Shown here: one piece after another, positions 54,318-64,000 of the stretch
How the letters are laid out: every line of letters starts with the position of its first letter
Position numbering within the stretch: position 1 is the first letter of the stretch
Assembly (NCBI GenBank): GCA_016703535.1
Contig: JADJBV010000002.1
Span: forward strand, 1 to 64,000
From: Deltaproteobacteria bacterium
Lineage (GTDB): Bacteria; Myxococcota; Kuafuiibacteriia; Kuafuiibacteriales; Kuafuiibacteriaceae
Length of the DNA: 64,000 nucleotides
Reading direction: 5' to 3'
Translations under genes and position numbers: made by a program
Notes under the pieces: generated by a model
What the model saw: only the letters and a program-made list of their open reading frames with translations
The model's database searches: none
What the model was told of the DNA's origin: nothing

Positions 54318-56990
54318 GTGGGTGCCGGGCTCCTCATCTTCGGCCTCCTGTGGGCGGCGGGCGAAGGCGCCGCGCCACCGGCTCAGCTCACCAAGCTCCC
54401 GGCGCTGATCCACTACGTGGAGGCACCCTATCCCGAGGCCGCCGCCGCCGAGGGCAAAGAGGGCCAAGTGGTGTTGATCCTGGACGTCGACACCGACGGC
54501 CTGGTGCAGCGGGTCGAGATCCAAGAATCGTCGAGCCCCGAGTTTGCTGAACCCGCCGCCGCCGCTGCCGCGGGCTTCATCTTCTCACCGGCCGAGGCAG
54601 GGGAGTTGGGGCCGGTGCCGATCCGCATCACCTACCGCTACGGCTTCGTCTTCCGTCCGCCGCCTCCCGTCGCGACGGCCTCCGTCACTGCACCCGGACC
54701 CGCGCGGGCGCCGGAGAAGGCCGCACCCATCAACTTCTTCGGGACCATCAAAGAGTCGGGCGTCCGCAAGCGGGTCTCCAACGCCATCGTCGAGGTCTCG
54801 ATCACCACGTCTTCGGTCGCCACCCGGACGTCCACCGAGGCCAACGAACAAGGCGAGTTCGCCTTCCGCGGACTGCCCATCGGCCAACACGTGGTCTCCA
54901 TCCAGGCCCCGTTTTTTCAGCGGCTGGACACCAAAGAGGAGCTGACTTTGGGCGAAGCGCTCGAGGTCCTCTACTACCTGGAGCGCATCGAACGGGATCC
55001 CTACGAGATCGTGGTGAGGGATCGGATCCCGCGCAAAGAGGTGGCCCGACGCACCTTGCAGATCGAAGAGATCATGCGCTTGCCCGGCACCCAAGGTGAT
55101 GCCATCCGGGTGATTCAGAACTTGCCCGGTGTGGCCCGAACCCCCTTCGGTTTGGGCCTCCTGGTGGTGCGCGGCGCGCCCCCCACCGACACCGGCGTCT
55201 TTTTGGACGGGCACCGCCTCCCGATCTTGTTCCACTTCGGAGGCATCGGCGGACTGACCTCGGTCATCAACTCCCGGAGCCTCCAGACCATCGAGTTTTC
55301 TCCGGGAGGTTTTGGTCCCCAACAGGGTCGTTTTTCGGCGGGCATCGTCGAACTGACCAGCAAATACGCCGCCACCGATCGGGTCCACGCCAACGCGACC
55401 GTCGACATCGCCGGCGCGGGTGTCTTCATCGAGGGTCCGGTCACCACCGACCCGGACGACGGTGCCTTCGTGTTGTCCATTCGCCGCAGCTACATCGACG
55501 CGGTCCTGACCGGCGTGCTTTCGGCCCTCGACTCGTCGGTGGCCTTTGCGCCTCGCTCCTTCGACTACCAAGCCCGCTACGACAAGCCCCTGGGGGACCG
55601 ACGGCGCATGTTGACGCTTTTGGCCTATGGTTCGGACGACGAGCTGATCTTCCTCGGCGGCACGACCCAGGCTTCGGGCACCCCGGACGGCACCCAGTCC
55701 AAGACCTACTTTCACCGCTTCAATCCTCGCTACACCTACGAGGATCAGGGCACCTTCTTCCGCATCTCGCCGATCGTTGGGATCGACTACACCAACAGCC
55801 AGACCACCGGCGATCCTTCGGGCAATGACATCCGCCTGAAGTTGGAGAACCTGAACGCCGGCTTTCGGGTCGACGCTGGGACGCCGCTGAGCAAAAACCT
55901 GACGCTCAAGGCGGGCGGTGATCTGCTCTACTACTACTTCGTCACCGACAGCGTGTTGCCCGCTTTGCCGGCGACCAAGGACTTCCCGAGCCCGTTGCCC
56001 ACCGACGTCCCGCTGCGGCGCGACTCGGCCACCGTGCCGGCGGTGACCGCGGCCTTGTACGCCGAGTTCGAGGTCCAGCTCACCGACAAGCTCACCCTGT
56101 ACCCCGGACTCCGCTTCGACCTCTACGACTTCAGCGCCGAGCCGGGGCCCTTGATCGACGAACGGCTGATCGATGGGCGCACCGCCGCGGGCATCGACCC
56201 GCGCCTCACCATTCGCTACCAACTGCTCCCTGAACTTTCACTCAAGGGTCAGGCTGGCCTTTATGGTCAGCCGCCCCAGCCGACCCAATTTTACGTCAAC
56301 GCCGATCTCCCTTTGCTCGACACCCAACAATATTCGGCGGGCTTCGAGTGGGACATCTTCAAGGAGCTCTCCCTCGATATTCAGGGGTTCTTTCGCTTTC
56401 AGAACAACGTGCCGCGTTTCACCAACCAGACCGAGGTGGTGGATGGAGAGGTTCGAGTGGTGGGCTTTACGCCCGACTCCTTCCGCCGGGCCTATGGGAT
56501 GGAGCTCCTCCTGAAGCTGCAGCCACGGTGGGGTCTGTCGGGTTGGATCGCGTATACGCTCTCACGTGGCGAGTTTCGCCGGGCCGGCCGAGATTGGCAG
56601 GCCAACTTCGTCTTCGACCAGACCCACAACTTGAACCTCGTCGGCACCTACGAGCTGGCCCTCAACTGGCACCTGAGCGCCCGTTTTCGCTACGTCACCG
56701 GCGGTGGGCTGCCGGCCACCAATGCCCGTTGGTACGACGCCGACCGGGATCAATATGCCCGTTCGGTCAGCCAAGTCGCCGAACGGACGCCGGCCTTTCA
56801 CCAGCTCGACATCCGCATCGACAAGCAGTGGGTCTATGACGAGTGGTCCCTCGAGGTGTATCTGGACATCCAGAACATCTACAACCGGGCCAACACCGAG
56901 TTCTTCGCGCCGACCTTCGACTTCAAGCGCACCGAGCCGATCCCGAGCTTGCCGTTTTTGCCGCTGATCGGACTGGAGGGGAGGTTCTGA
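54318..56990 (+). CDS. TonB-dependent receptor with N-terminal TonB-C-like domain
   Basis: 890 residues: a signal peptide (GAGLLIFGLLWAAGEGAA), a TonB C-terminal-like domain at about 30-110 (YPEAAAAEGKEGQVVLILDVDTDGLVQRVEI), a carboxypeptidase-regulatory-like beta sandwich at about 130-215, a plug domain at about 240-345 (RDRIPRKEVARRTLQIEEIMRLPGTQGD ... VRGAPPTDTGVFLDG) and a beta-barrel to the C terminus ending in F. Outer-membrane importer; substrate unknown. GTG start. The stop overlaps the next ATG (TGATG). Confidence 0.88.
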   Translation: MGAGLLIFGLLWAAGEGAAPPAQLTKLPALIHYVEAPYPEAAAAEGKEGQVVLILDVDTDGLVQRVEIQESSSPEFAEPAAAAAAGFIFSPAEAGELGPVPIRITYRYGFVFRPPPPVATASVTAPGPARAPEKAAPINFFGTIKESGVRKRVSNAIVEVSITTSSVATRTSTEANEQGEFAFRGLPIGQHVVSIQAPFFQRLDTKEELTLGEALEVLYYLERIERDPYEIVVRDRIPRKEVARRTLQIEEIMRLPGTQGDAIRVIQNLPGVARTPFGLGLLVVRGAPPTDTGVFLDGHRLPILFHFGGIGGLTSVINSRSLQTIEFSPGGFGPQQGRFSAGIVELTSKYAATDRVHANATVDIAGAGVFIEGPVTTDPDDGAFVLSIRRSYIDAVLTGVLSALDSSVAFAPRSFDYQARYDKPLGDRRRMLTLLAYGSDDELIFLGGTTQASGTPDGTQSKTYFHRFNPRYTYEDQGTFFRISPIVGIDYTNSQTTGDPSGNDIRLKLENLNAGFRVDAGTPLSKNLTLKAGGDLLYYYFVTDSVLPALPATKDFPSPLPTDVPLRRDSATVPAVTAALYAEFEVQLTDKLTLYPGLRFDLYDFSAEPGPLIDERLIDGRTAAGIDPRLTIRYQLLPELSLKGQAGLYGQPPQPTQFYVNADLPLLDTQQYSAGFEWDIFKELSLDIQGFFRFQNNVPRFTNQTEVVDGEVRVVGFTPDSFRRAYGMELLLKLQPRWGLSGWIAYTLSRGEFRRAGRDWQANFVFDQTHNLNLVGTYELALNWHLSARFRYVTGGGLPATNARWYDADRDQYARSVSQVAERTPAFHQLDIRIDKQWVYDEWSLEVYLDIQNIYNRANTEFFAPTFDFKRTEPIPSLPFLPLIGLEGRF

Positions 56991-58120
56991 TGCGTCGTTC
57001 CCTCAGCTGGCTTTGTTTGTTGGGCGTCGGCTGCGGCGTCAGCTTTCCGGAGGAGTACCGGATCGAAGATCTTCGGATCCTGGAGATCCGGGCCGAACCT
57101 CCCGAGATCCGCATTTTTCAGGACGCCCCCATCGATCTGGAGGTGAACCAGCTGGCCAGCCAGCCCCTGGATCTGCGGCCGGTGCAGCTGAGCGCCTTGA
57201 TCGCCCACCCCGATCTGGACGCGACCTTCGATGGCCAGTGGATCCGCTGCAAGGTCGCCGATGACGACACCGGTGAGGTCGGCTCCGGCTTTCAGCGGGT
57301 CCCTTGCGACGGCGTGGGCAGGGTCGAGTTGGGTCGAGGTCTGAACCTTGAGCTCTCTCCGGTTCAGCTTCTGCTCGAAGATGTGTTGGCCAACGGGGGA
57401 GATCCGGTCGCGGTGATCACCTCTTTGGCCGAAGATCCCCGGGACTTGTTCGCCGGCCTCTACGCCAACCTCAACCTCCAGGCCTTCGCCACCAACACGT
57501 CGATCCCAGTGGACACCCCGTCGATCGAGGGCACCAAGCGAGTGGTGATCTACGATCCCGCGGTGGTGTCGTTGGTGCTGCGCGAGGCCCGGCGGCTGGG
57601 ACCCGACGCGATCCCGATGATCTCGGGCGTGGCGACGCCCAGCTTGTGCACCCGGGCTTCGGCCGATCAGCTGGGGGCCATCAACGCCTTCCTCGAGTCC
57701 CGGATCCCGAACCGGGCGCCGCGATATGCGGGCATCGAACTTCGTTATCAGACCGACACCGCCACCCAGGCTTATGATCCGACCGCGGGCCCGATCGTTT
57801 TGCCACCGGGGACCAAGGTGGAGCTGCGGGGCTACGTGGCTGAAGAAGATCTGGAGAGTTATCGGGTCATCGACGACAACTGCAACCTGCTTCAGCAGCA
57901 AGAGACCATGGCCTTCTCGTGGTTCACCACGGCGGGGGAGTTGTCGCCCCAAGTGACGGCCCAATCGCTGAACCAAGCCGACTCTCAACGTCGGGTCATG
58001 ACCTACGAAGCGCCGGAGAGTGTCGAAGGCGCCGAACAGCGGGTGCGGATTTGGAGTGTGCTCAGGGATGGTCGAGGCGGCTCGGACGCCAAGGTGATCG
58101 ACGTGCTGGTCCGTCCTTGA
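56990..58120 (+). CDS. Putative lipoprotein coupled to the TonB receptor
   Basis: 376 residues with a lipobox-like LLGVGC at the N terminus and no other membrane segment; composition suggests beta domains (IRAEPPEIRIFQDAPIDLEVNQLA; GTKVELRGYVAEEDLE). Translational coupling to the receptor gene suggests a surface or periplasmic partner, for example in ligand capture. Confidence 0.7.
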   Translation: MRRSLSWLCLLGVGCGVSFPEEYRIEDLRILEIRAEPPEIRIFQDAPIDLEVNQLASQPLDLRPVQLSALIAHPDLDATFDGQWIRCKVADDDTGEVGSGFQRVPCDGVGRVELGRGLNLELSPVQLLLEDVLANGGDPVAVITSLAEDPRDLFAGLYANLNLQAFATNTSIPVDTPSIEGTKRVVIYDPAVVSLVLREARRLGPDAIPMISGVATPSLCTRASADQLGAINAFLESRIPNRAPRYAGIELRYQTDTATQAYDPTAGPIVLPPGTKVELRGYVAEEDLESYRVIDDNCNLLQQQETMAFSWFTTAGELSPQVTAQSLNQADSQRRVMTYEAPESVEGAEQRVRIWSVLRDGRGGSDAKVIDVLVRP

Positions 58121-58209
58121 TGGGCGCTTGGCCCGGACGTTCGTCACTGTGACAGGGGAGGCCAAGCTGACCGTCGATGGTTGGCCTGGACCTTGCGATG
58201 CGCGCCGGC

Positions 58210-60177
58210 ATGAGACCCAGCGCTCTCCTTATCCCCTTCTCATTCCTTGGACTTTGGGCCTGCGGCGGCGAAGCCGACCTCGAAGAGCCCGAAGGCGAAA
58301 GTGTGGACTACGCCTTACCGCCCGACGTCGACCCGCCGGACTGTGATGACGGCAACCCGTGCACCACCGACCGGGTGGTCGGCGTCACCTGTCGATATAC
58401 GGTTCGCCCCAACGGCTCGTCTTGCAGCGATGGCAACGCCTGCAATGGCAACGAAACCTGCTCCGCGGGGACCTGCCGTCGCGGCGCCGCCCCCAACTGC
58501 AACGACAACAACAGCTGCACCGACGACTACTGCGACGCCACCGCCGGTTGTTGGCACGACAATCGAGTGTCCAGCTGTAGCGATGGCAACGCCTGCACCG
58601 TGGGCGACACCTGCGTGTCCGGCGTCTGTCGCGGCCAAGGATCCACCGGCGGCCCCATCTCGGCGCCGGCGATCAGCGGCGTGACCATCGTCGCCTCCCC
58701 GAGCAGCCAACTCCTGGATCGCAACCCGGTCTACTACTTGGAGGGCAACGAGCTGGACATCTCCTTCCGGGTGCCCAGCTGCAACTACGTCACCCGCGTC
58801 AACTACGGGAGCGGTTACCTGACCTCGGCGCCCCGAACTCAGTGCGGCGACATCGGCAACTACGATTGCCAGCCCAACTTCTACCAGGTGATCCGGGACG
58901 TCATTTCGCCCAGCAGTGAACACGACCTCACGATCCGCCTCAAGCTCACCAACGCAGTGGGCGACGGCGCCGCGATCCCGGTTTCGGTGGTGGTCGAAAG
59001 TGCACTGGGGCAGGTCGGCCACGCCTTCACTTTGTCCCGGGTGATCGACGTCAGCCCGCAACCCAGCTTCGTCAGCTTCAGCGCCACCGAGATCCACAAC
59101 GCTTGGGTGGCGGGTGTCTTCGAGAGCTTCGGGGACGACGGGCGTTTTGAGCTGTGCGACGGGGCCCCTTGTCCCCCGGATGTCCCGAGCGACACGGTGG
59201 CCTATGCACCCGACTATCAGCAGACCGACGCCTGGATCGCCACCGACGGCATCCATGTGCGGATGGCCTATTCGGTGGAGGTGCCCGATTGGTGCAACCC
59301 GACGGTGGTGGTCAACGGCGTCTTCCACATCAACAACGATCTGACCGTGGACTGGGTGCAGGGACCGGACGCCGACCTCGACTTCGCTTTTTACTGCGAC
59401 GCGATCGGTGGCTTCCTCCAAGGGATCATCGCGGGATTCGGTGAAGACGCGGCCGAGGGCGCGATGAGGGACGCGATCGCTGCCAACCTCGACTCTTTGA
59501 TCGGCGGCTCGGCGCCTCTGGGCCTATTGGGCTTCGACTACCTCTCCGGTGAAGTGCGGGCGCGCTTCATCTCGCCGGCCGACTCCATCGCCGTGGAGCT
59601 GCCCTACGATCCGTATTACCTGCACAACGCCTCGACCCGCGGAATTCCGCTCCGGGCGGGGGAGCGGGTGTTGGTCTCGTCTTCGGGTTTGGTGGCGGGC
59701 TGCGAGGGCTTCATCACCCCGGGTCAAACGTGTTGGGGCGCGTCCCTTGGCGCCAACGGCGTCTTCAACTGGTGGAACGGCGGCACGACCTCCGGGTCGG
59801 TGCCGGTGCCGGCCCCGAGCAGCACCGTCCCCGGCAACGAACGTTGGGAGGCGCGTCAGGCGTTGACCGGCCTGGCTCGAACCTCGACGGAGTTGCCGCG
59901 CCCCGATCTGAAGGTGGGGGCACTCCTCGGACGTTTTGCCGGTTGGCCGAGCGGCACGTCTTCGTCTTTGGTGGGTGCTGGCGGTTGTGGCTTCTATTCC
60001 GGCACCGAAATGCAGCTCTTGGGCCTGGGACCGAACGATCGCACCCACGCCTCGGGCTACGTGTGGGGCGTCGGAAAACGTCGGGTGTTCTTGACCTTCC
60101 GCGACGTCGACATCACCGCGTGCAACTCCGCCAGCAACCCGGCCGATCCCGGGCCACCCGTGCTCAACGGTCGGTGA
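58210..60177 (+). CDS. Cysteine-rich lipoprotein
   Basis: 655 residues from the ATG at 58210, the start giving the best signal (LLIPFSFLGLWAC); an upstream ATG at 58177 is possible. Residues about 40-145 contain repeats like CDDGNPCTTD, CSDGNACNGNETC and CSDGNACTVGDTC, common in myxobacterial surface proteins. The remaining 500 residues are a large unknown domain with few Cys. Probably attached to the outer membrane. Confidence 0.78.
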   Translation: MRPSALLIPFSFLGLWACGGEADLEEPEGESVDYALPPDVDPPDCDDGNPCTTDRVVGVTCRYTVRPNGSSCSDGNACNGNETCSAGTCRRGAAPNCNDNNSCTDDYCDATAGCWHDNRVSSCSDGNACTVGDTCVSGVCRGQGSTGGPISAPAISGVTIVASPSSQLLDRNPVYYLEGNELDISFRVPSCNYVTRVNYGSGYLTSAPRTQCGDIGNYDCQPNFYQVIRDVISPSSEHDLTIRLKLTNAVGDGAAIPVSVVVESALGQVGHAFTLSRVIDVSPQPSFVSFSATEIHNAWVAGVFESFGDDGRFELCDGAPCPPDVPSDTVAYAPDYQQTDAWIATDGIHVRMAYSVEVPDWCNPTVVVNGVFHINNDLTVDWVQGPDADLDFAFYCDAIGGFLQGIIAGFGEDAAEGAMRDAIAANLDSLIGGSAPLGLLGFDYLSGEVRARFISPADSIAVELPYDPYYLHNASTRGIPLRAGERVLVSSSGLVAGCEGFITPGQTCWGASLGANGVFNWWNGGTTSGSVPVPAPSSTVPGNERWEARQALTGLARTSTELPRPDLKVGALLGRFAGWPSGTSSSLVGAGGCGFYSGTEMQLLGLGPNDRTHASGYVWGVGKRRVFLTFRDVDITACNSASNPADPGPPVLNGR

Positions 60178-63100
60178 TCACAACTTCTCGAGGTTGATGA
60201 TTTCGGTGACGCTGCGCTCTTCTTCGTCGCGCTCTTCACCAAAACCCACCGGCGCCCGGAGTCCCGGCGTCGTCGCCTTCGCCGGCGAGCTATTGGCCGT
60301 CACTTCACCCTGAAAGCTGTGACCCAAGCCGCGGTTCGTGTCGTCTTCATTGGCGACCCGCTGCAGCTCGGCGACCAAAGCCGCAAAGGGCTCCTCCACG
60401 TCTTTGGGGGGCGGAGGTGGGGGCGCTTTGGGCGGCGGCACCCGACGGGGTGGCAAGGCCGGACCCGGCTTTTGGCTCACCGGCGGCAAAGGCGGCGGCG
60501 CCTTGGGCGGGAAGGGCGTCGACGAGTTGGTCGAGGCCGGCGGCACCGGCGGACGGGTCGGGGGCCCCACCTTGGCAGCCACCGGGTTGGGCTTGCTGCC
60601 AGTGGCCGACGGCGGCGTGGGCTTGAACGGCGCCGGCGGGGGCTTGGGGGTGCTGATCGGGCGACCCTTGGGATCGGAGCGGGGATCGAGCGGCTCCACC
60701 TCACCGGTGAACATCGGGAGCTCTTCGCTCTCCTCCTCCTCTTCGTCCTCCTCGGACAAGACGGCCAAGCTGGACGCCAGGGCCCGGGCCACTTTGGTCA
60801 ACAGCTCCTTCTGGCGCGGATCGGCGGCGGCGCCCAAGTTGCCCTGCACCTCTTTTTCGGCGCTCTTGAGGGTGACCTTGGCCATGCTGCGTTCGGCCCG
60901 GATCTGCTCGAGCTGCTCCTCTTGCCGGGCCACCTGCTGCATGAGGGCCTGTTCGCTGGCGGCCAAAGTCTTGAGGTCGTGCTCCACCGACTTGGACTTC
61001 TGGCCGGCGTCGTCGGCGGCACCTTGGGCGGCGCTGACGTGGGTGCGGAGCGCTTCGGCCTCCTTCTTCCAGCCCTCGCCCTTCTCTTGTGCGGCCCGCA
61101 GGTCCTTCTCCATCCCCGTCAACTTGCCTTGCAGTTCGTTGACGCGGCCTTGGAGCAACTTCAGCTCATCGCTGGCGCCCTTGGACTTGGCCTCCAGCTG
61201 CTTTTCGATGGCGGCCCGGGCCGAATAGGCGTCGGCCACCTCCATCTCTTTTTGGCCGATCTGGGCCTCGAGATCGGTGAACTTCCGCTCCAGCTCACCC
61301 CGGGCTTCGGTTTCGGTCTCCACCAAAACCTCGAGCTCCCGCAAGGAGGCTTGAGTGGTCTCTAACTGCTCCTGCAGATCCTGGCGCTTCTGGCGTTCGC
61401 TGGCCAGGGCGCTCTCCAGCTCGCTCTTTTTGGCCCGTTCACCTTTGAGTTGCTGCTCGTTTTGGCCGCGCCCGGAACGTTCGGTCTCCAGCTGAGCCTC
61501 GACCGAAGCCCGGGTCCGCCGCTCTTTGTCCAGGGCGGAGCGGGCGGTGGCCAGCTCGTCTTCCAGCTCTTGCCGACCGATCCGCTCGGTCTCCAGGTCG
61601 GCTTCGAATCGGGAACGTTGGGCCCGTTCATCGGCCAACAAGGCCTCGGTCTCACTGCGCTCGACGCGCTCTGAGCTGAGCTCGTTTTCGAAGGAGGCCC
61701 GCTCGGCCCGTTCGGTCTCGAGGTTGACCTCGACCTCTTCCCGGGCCGCCTGTTCTTCGGCGAGTTGCCGCTCGACCTGGCCCAAGACTCGGGTCTGGCG
61801 ATCGACCTCGGCCTTGACCTGGCGATACTGATCTTCGGCCCGCTGCTTCTTTTCCCGTTCGGCCTCGAGCAGCTCCAGATCCTCGCGGATCTTCTCCTCG
61901 AGGCGAGTGTGGGCCTTCTCCAACATGCCCACCTCTTGTTCGAGGCGAGCCTGTTCGGTGCGAGCTTGCTCCAGGGCGGCGCTCATCTCGCGGATCTGGT
62001 TGTCCGCGGCTTTTAGGGCCTTTTCGGTGCTCCGGAGGTTGTTCTCCAGCTCCGAAGATCGGTTCTCCAGCGCCTTGCCAGTCTTCTTGAGGTGGTCGGC
62101 TTCGAGGTTCCGCTCCGACAGTTCACTTTGGGTGGCGTCGAGTTGCTCTTCGAGCGAACGAGCCCGTTCTTCGCTGGCGGACCTTTCGGAGCGCTCTTGC
62201 TCCAGCGCCACCTCCAGCTCGGCCACGCCGTTGCGTTCGTTCTCCAGCTCCACCTTCAGGCTGGCCAGCTCGTCTTCCAGCGCGTTGCGGACCCGCCGTT
62301 GTTCGGCCTCGGCGGCGCTGATCTGGCGAACCCGATCTTCTAGGTTGGCCCGCAGCTTCTGCAGGTCGGCGATCTCGTTTTGCGCCGACGACAGGCCTTG
62401 TTCGAGCTCCTCGACTTGCCCCGAAAGTTGGGCCGACTCGGCCCGAGAAGAGTCGAGTTCACCACGCAGCGATTGGATCTCGGACTCGTGGGTTTCGTTG
62501 AGGGCCTCGAGCAGCTCGCTGTGGCGTTGGTTGACGCCCTCCAACTCGGCGGTGCTTCGGGCCACCATCGCCGCCAAAACCGTGGAGTGTTCGGAGCGCT
62601 CCGACTCCAGCTCGTCGGCGTGGGTCGCTTCCGCTGAAGACAGCCGGTCAGCCAGCTCCCGCTCCAGGCGTTGTTTTTCGTTGTTGGTGTCGAGGGCCAG
62701 CTGATCCAGCTGGTCCCGCAGGTTGGAGACCTCGTCGGCCCGCTCCGAGGCCACGGTCTGGGTCATCTCCAGCCGCGCCTTCAGGTCCTTGCCCTGCTCT
62801 TCGGCGGTCTCGAGCTGGGCGCTCACCGCGAGCAGCTGCTCTTCGGCGTGATCTTTGGCCAGCTGCAGGACGTCCAGCTCTTCTTGCAGCAGCTGGATCC
62901 GGCGATCGTTGTCCTTGTTGCGCTGGCTCGCCTCTTGGAGCTGAGCGTTCAAGGCCATGGTGCCGGCCTCGAGTTCGCCGATCACCCGCCGTCGCTCCGC
63001 GTCTTGTTGATCGAAGTCCGAGCCGATGGCCCGGACCTGGGACTCGAAGGCCTGGAACTCTTTGGCGATGGTCGCCCGCTGCGCCTGTTCGCTCTCCAGG

Positions 63101-64000
63101 TTGGCCTTGAGTTCGCTCAGCTGCTCGTTTCGGGCTTGGAGTTCGGCGCTCAGCGACATCGCCCGGCGGGCCAACTCTTGGCCCCGTTCGTCGATTTGGG
63201 CCCAGGCGTCTCGGACGGCCTTCTCTTTGGTCTCGTGGATCTTGACCAGCTGCCGCAGGGCGTTGATCCGCTCTTCGGGGCTGGCCCGGCTTTTGGTGGC
63301 GAGCTCCACGTCGCCGGTGGCGGCGGCCGGGCGCATCACCTCTTCGAAGCGGGCCTGGGGCCAAAGATCCGGGAGCTGGGTGTTGGGCCCGATCTGCAGC
63401 GGATCGAGCCGTTTCAGCGGCGGCGGTCCAGGGACGGCTGGCCCTGAGGTGGAGGCCGACGCGGCGGGCGGCCGAGGCGGTGGACCCGGGACCCGGGGCG
63501 CTTCGGCGGGACGATTGGGGCCCGAGACCTGGACCGGCGGCTTCACCGGCGGCGGCGCCCGGCCCCCCCGGGGACCGTCGAGTTCGATCTTCAAGCCCCC
63601 TGGGCCAAGGTCCGGACCGCTGTGGCCCCGGTCTTCGGCGGGGCGCTCCATCGGCGCCGGCTCGGGGGCGTTCTCCAACAACTTCTGCAGCCGCGCCACG
63701 ATCTCGGGGACCGGCACGGGCTTCAACAGATAGTCGTTGGCGCGGTTGGGGGAGCTGGCGTGGGCCTCGAGGGCGCTGCGCTGCGCGTGTTCAGCGGTGG
63801 TCAGCAGGATCGGCGTGTCCTTCAAGACCTTGTCGGTGCGGATCCGGCTGCAGATGCTGAAGCCCGAGCCCTTGGGGAGCTCGACGTTGACCATCACGAC
63901 GTGAGGACGCAGCTCCCGAACGGACTCGAAGGCACCGTCGAAGCGCAGGTGTACGCCGATACCGGCGGCCTCCAGAGCGGCCTGAACCGATTCTGCGAAG
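60178..64000 (-). CDS. AglZ/FrzS-like pseudo-receiver coiled-coil protein (5' end beyond window)
   Basis: At least 1274 codons, with the N terminus beyond the right edge. It starts with a receiver domain (FAESVQAALEAAGIGVHLRFD ... LLTTAEHAQ ... DYLLKPVPVPEIVARLQKLL) in which the phosphate-accepting Asp is Asn (VVMVNVELPKGSG). A Pro-rich linker and about 850 residues of heptad coiled coil follow, then a Pro-rich region and an acidic end with the tail SVTEIINLEKL. This layout matches the Myxococcus gliding proteins AglZ and FrzS. It ends against the convergent lipoprotein gene; the two stop codons are adjacent. Confidence 0.82.
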   Translation of the reverse strand, partial: FAESVQAALEAAGIGVHLRFDGAFESVRELRPHVVMVNVELPKGSGFSICSRIRTDKVLKDTPILLTTAEHAQRSALEAHASSPNRANDYLLKPVPVPEIVARLQKLLENAPEPAPMERPAEDRGHSGPDLGPGGLKIELDGPRGGRAPPPVKPPVQVSGPNRPAEAPRVPGPPPRPPAASASTSGPAVPGPPPLKRLDPLQIGPNTQLPDLWPQARFEEVMRPAAATGDVELATKSRASPEERINALRQLVKIHETKEKAVRDAWAQIDERGQELARRAMSLSAELQARNEQLSELKANLESEQAQRATIAKEFQAFESQVRAIGSDFDQQDAERRRVIGELEAGTMALNAQLQEASQRNKDNDRRIQLLQEELDVLQLAKDHAEEQLLAVSAQLETAEEQGKDLKARLEMTQTVASERADEVSNLRDQLDQLALDTNNEKQRLERELADRLSSAEATHADELESERSEHSTVLAAMVARSTAELEGVNQRHSELLEALNETHESEIQSLRGELDSSRAESAQLSGQVEELEQGLSSAQNEIADLQKLRANLEDRVRQISAAEAEQRRVRNALEDELASLKVELENERNGVAELEVALEQERSERSASEERARSLEEQLDATQSELSERNLEADHLKKTGKALENRSSELENNLRSTEKALKAADNQIREMSAALEQARTEQARLEQEVGMLEKAHTRLEEKIREDLELLEAEREKKQRAEDQYRQVKAEVDRQTRVLGQVERQLAEEQAAREEVEVNLETERAERASFENELSSERVERSETEALLADERAQRSRFEADLETERIGRQELEDELATARSALDKERRTRASVEAQLETERSGRGQNEQQLKGERAKKSELESALASERQKRQDLQEQLETTQASLRELEVLVETETEARGELERKFTDLEAQIGQKEMEVADAYSARAAIEKQLEAKSKGASDELKLLQGRVNELQGKLTGMEKDLRAAQEKGEGWKKEAEALRTHVSAAQGAADDAGQKSKSVEHDLKTLAASEQALMQQVARQEEQLEQIRAERSMAKVTLKSAEKEVQGNLGAAADPRQKELLTKVARALASSLAVLSEEDEEEEESEELPMFTGEVEPLDPRSDPKGRPISTPKPPPAPFKPTPPSATGSKPNPVAAKVGPPTRPPVPPASTNSSTPFPPKAPPPLPPVSQKPGPALPPRRVPPPKAPPPPPPKDVEEPFAALVAELQRVANEDDTNRGLGHSFQGEVTANSSPAKATTPGLRAPVGFGEERDEEERSVTEIINLEKL

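Noticed and set aside
54585..56222. A 545-codon minus-strand frame opposite the TonB receptor
   Set aside because: High-GC shadow frame without motifs; the same holds for long antisense frames opposite tnpC (31122-32150, 44436-45464), the ISL3 transposase (38502-39902) and the Cys-rich lipoprotein (58315-59421).

Overview
The window looks like a GC-rich chromosome segment from a myxobacterium-like bacterium (Myxococcota). The evidence is the host genes at the right end: a pseudo-receiver plus coiled-coil protein of the AglZ/FrzS gliding-motility type, cysteine-rich lipoproteins, and a TonB-dependent receptor with an extra N-terminal TonB-like domain. The taxonomy is an inference; no rRNA or tRNA gene is visible.

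Positions 1 to about 48,370 are the distal part of a very large integron cassette array. I count 49 attC sites (attC1-attC49), all in the same orientation, delimiting 48 complete cassettes and one partial cassette at the left edge. Below, cassette n is the cassette that follows attCn. No integrase gene or attI is in the window; by orientation they should lie to the left of position 1, unless this is an integrase-less array. Twenty-six of the 49 cassettes carry no convincing gene and fall into four recurring families: NC1 (11 copies), NC2 (9), NC3 (2) and NC4 (4). These contain conserved long inverted repeats that suggest structured RNA or DNA. The coding cassettes carry a trypsin-like peptidase, an HD hydrolase, a membrane-anchored HNH nuclease, a GmrSD-like DUF262/DUF1524 restriction protein, toxin-antitoxin pairs (BrnT/XRE, BrnT/BrnA-like, VapBC, ParDE) and many hypothetical proteins, several in two or three identical copies.

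Five insertion sequences sit in the array: two IS21-family copies, one nested inside the other; three IS66-family copies; and one ISL3-family element (six elements in all, at five sites). Exact target duplications allow the original genes to be rebuilt. Two sites lack duplications, and those are the same two places where the cassette-specific core/R'' complementarity breaks, marking deletion scars.

The array ends at a truncated attC next to short tandem repeats resembling an IS21-type end. Then come a decayed cupin gene and the host chromosome (48.8-64.0 kb): SGNH hydrolase, an amber-interrupted GFA protein, a CsgG-like TPR lipoprotein, a c-type cytochrome, a CBS protein, an ArsR-SRPBCC operon with a start-codon operator, a TonB receptor-lipoprotein operon, a cysteine-rich lipoprotein, and the convergent AglZ/FrzS-like gene running off the right edge.
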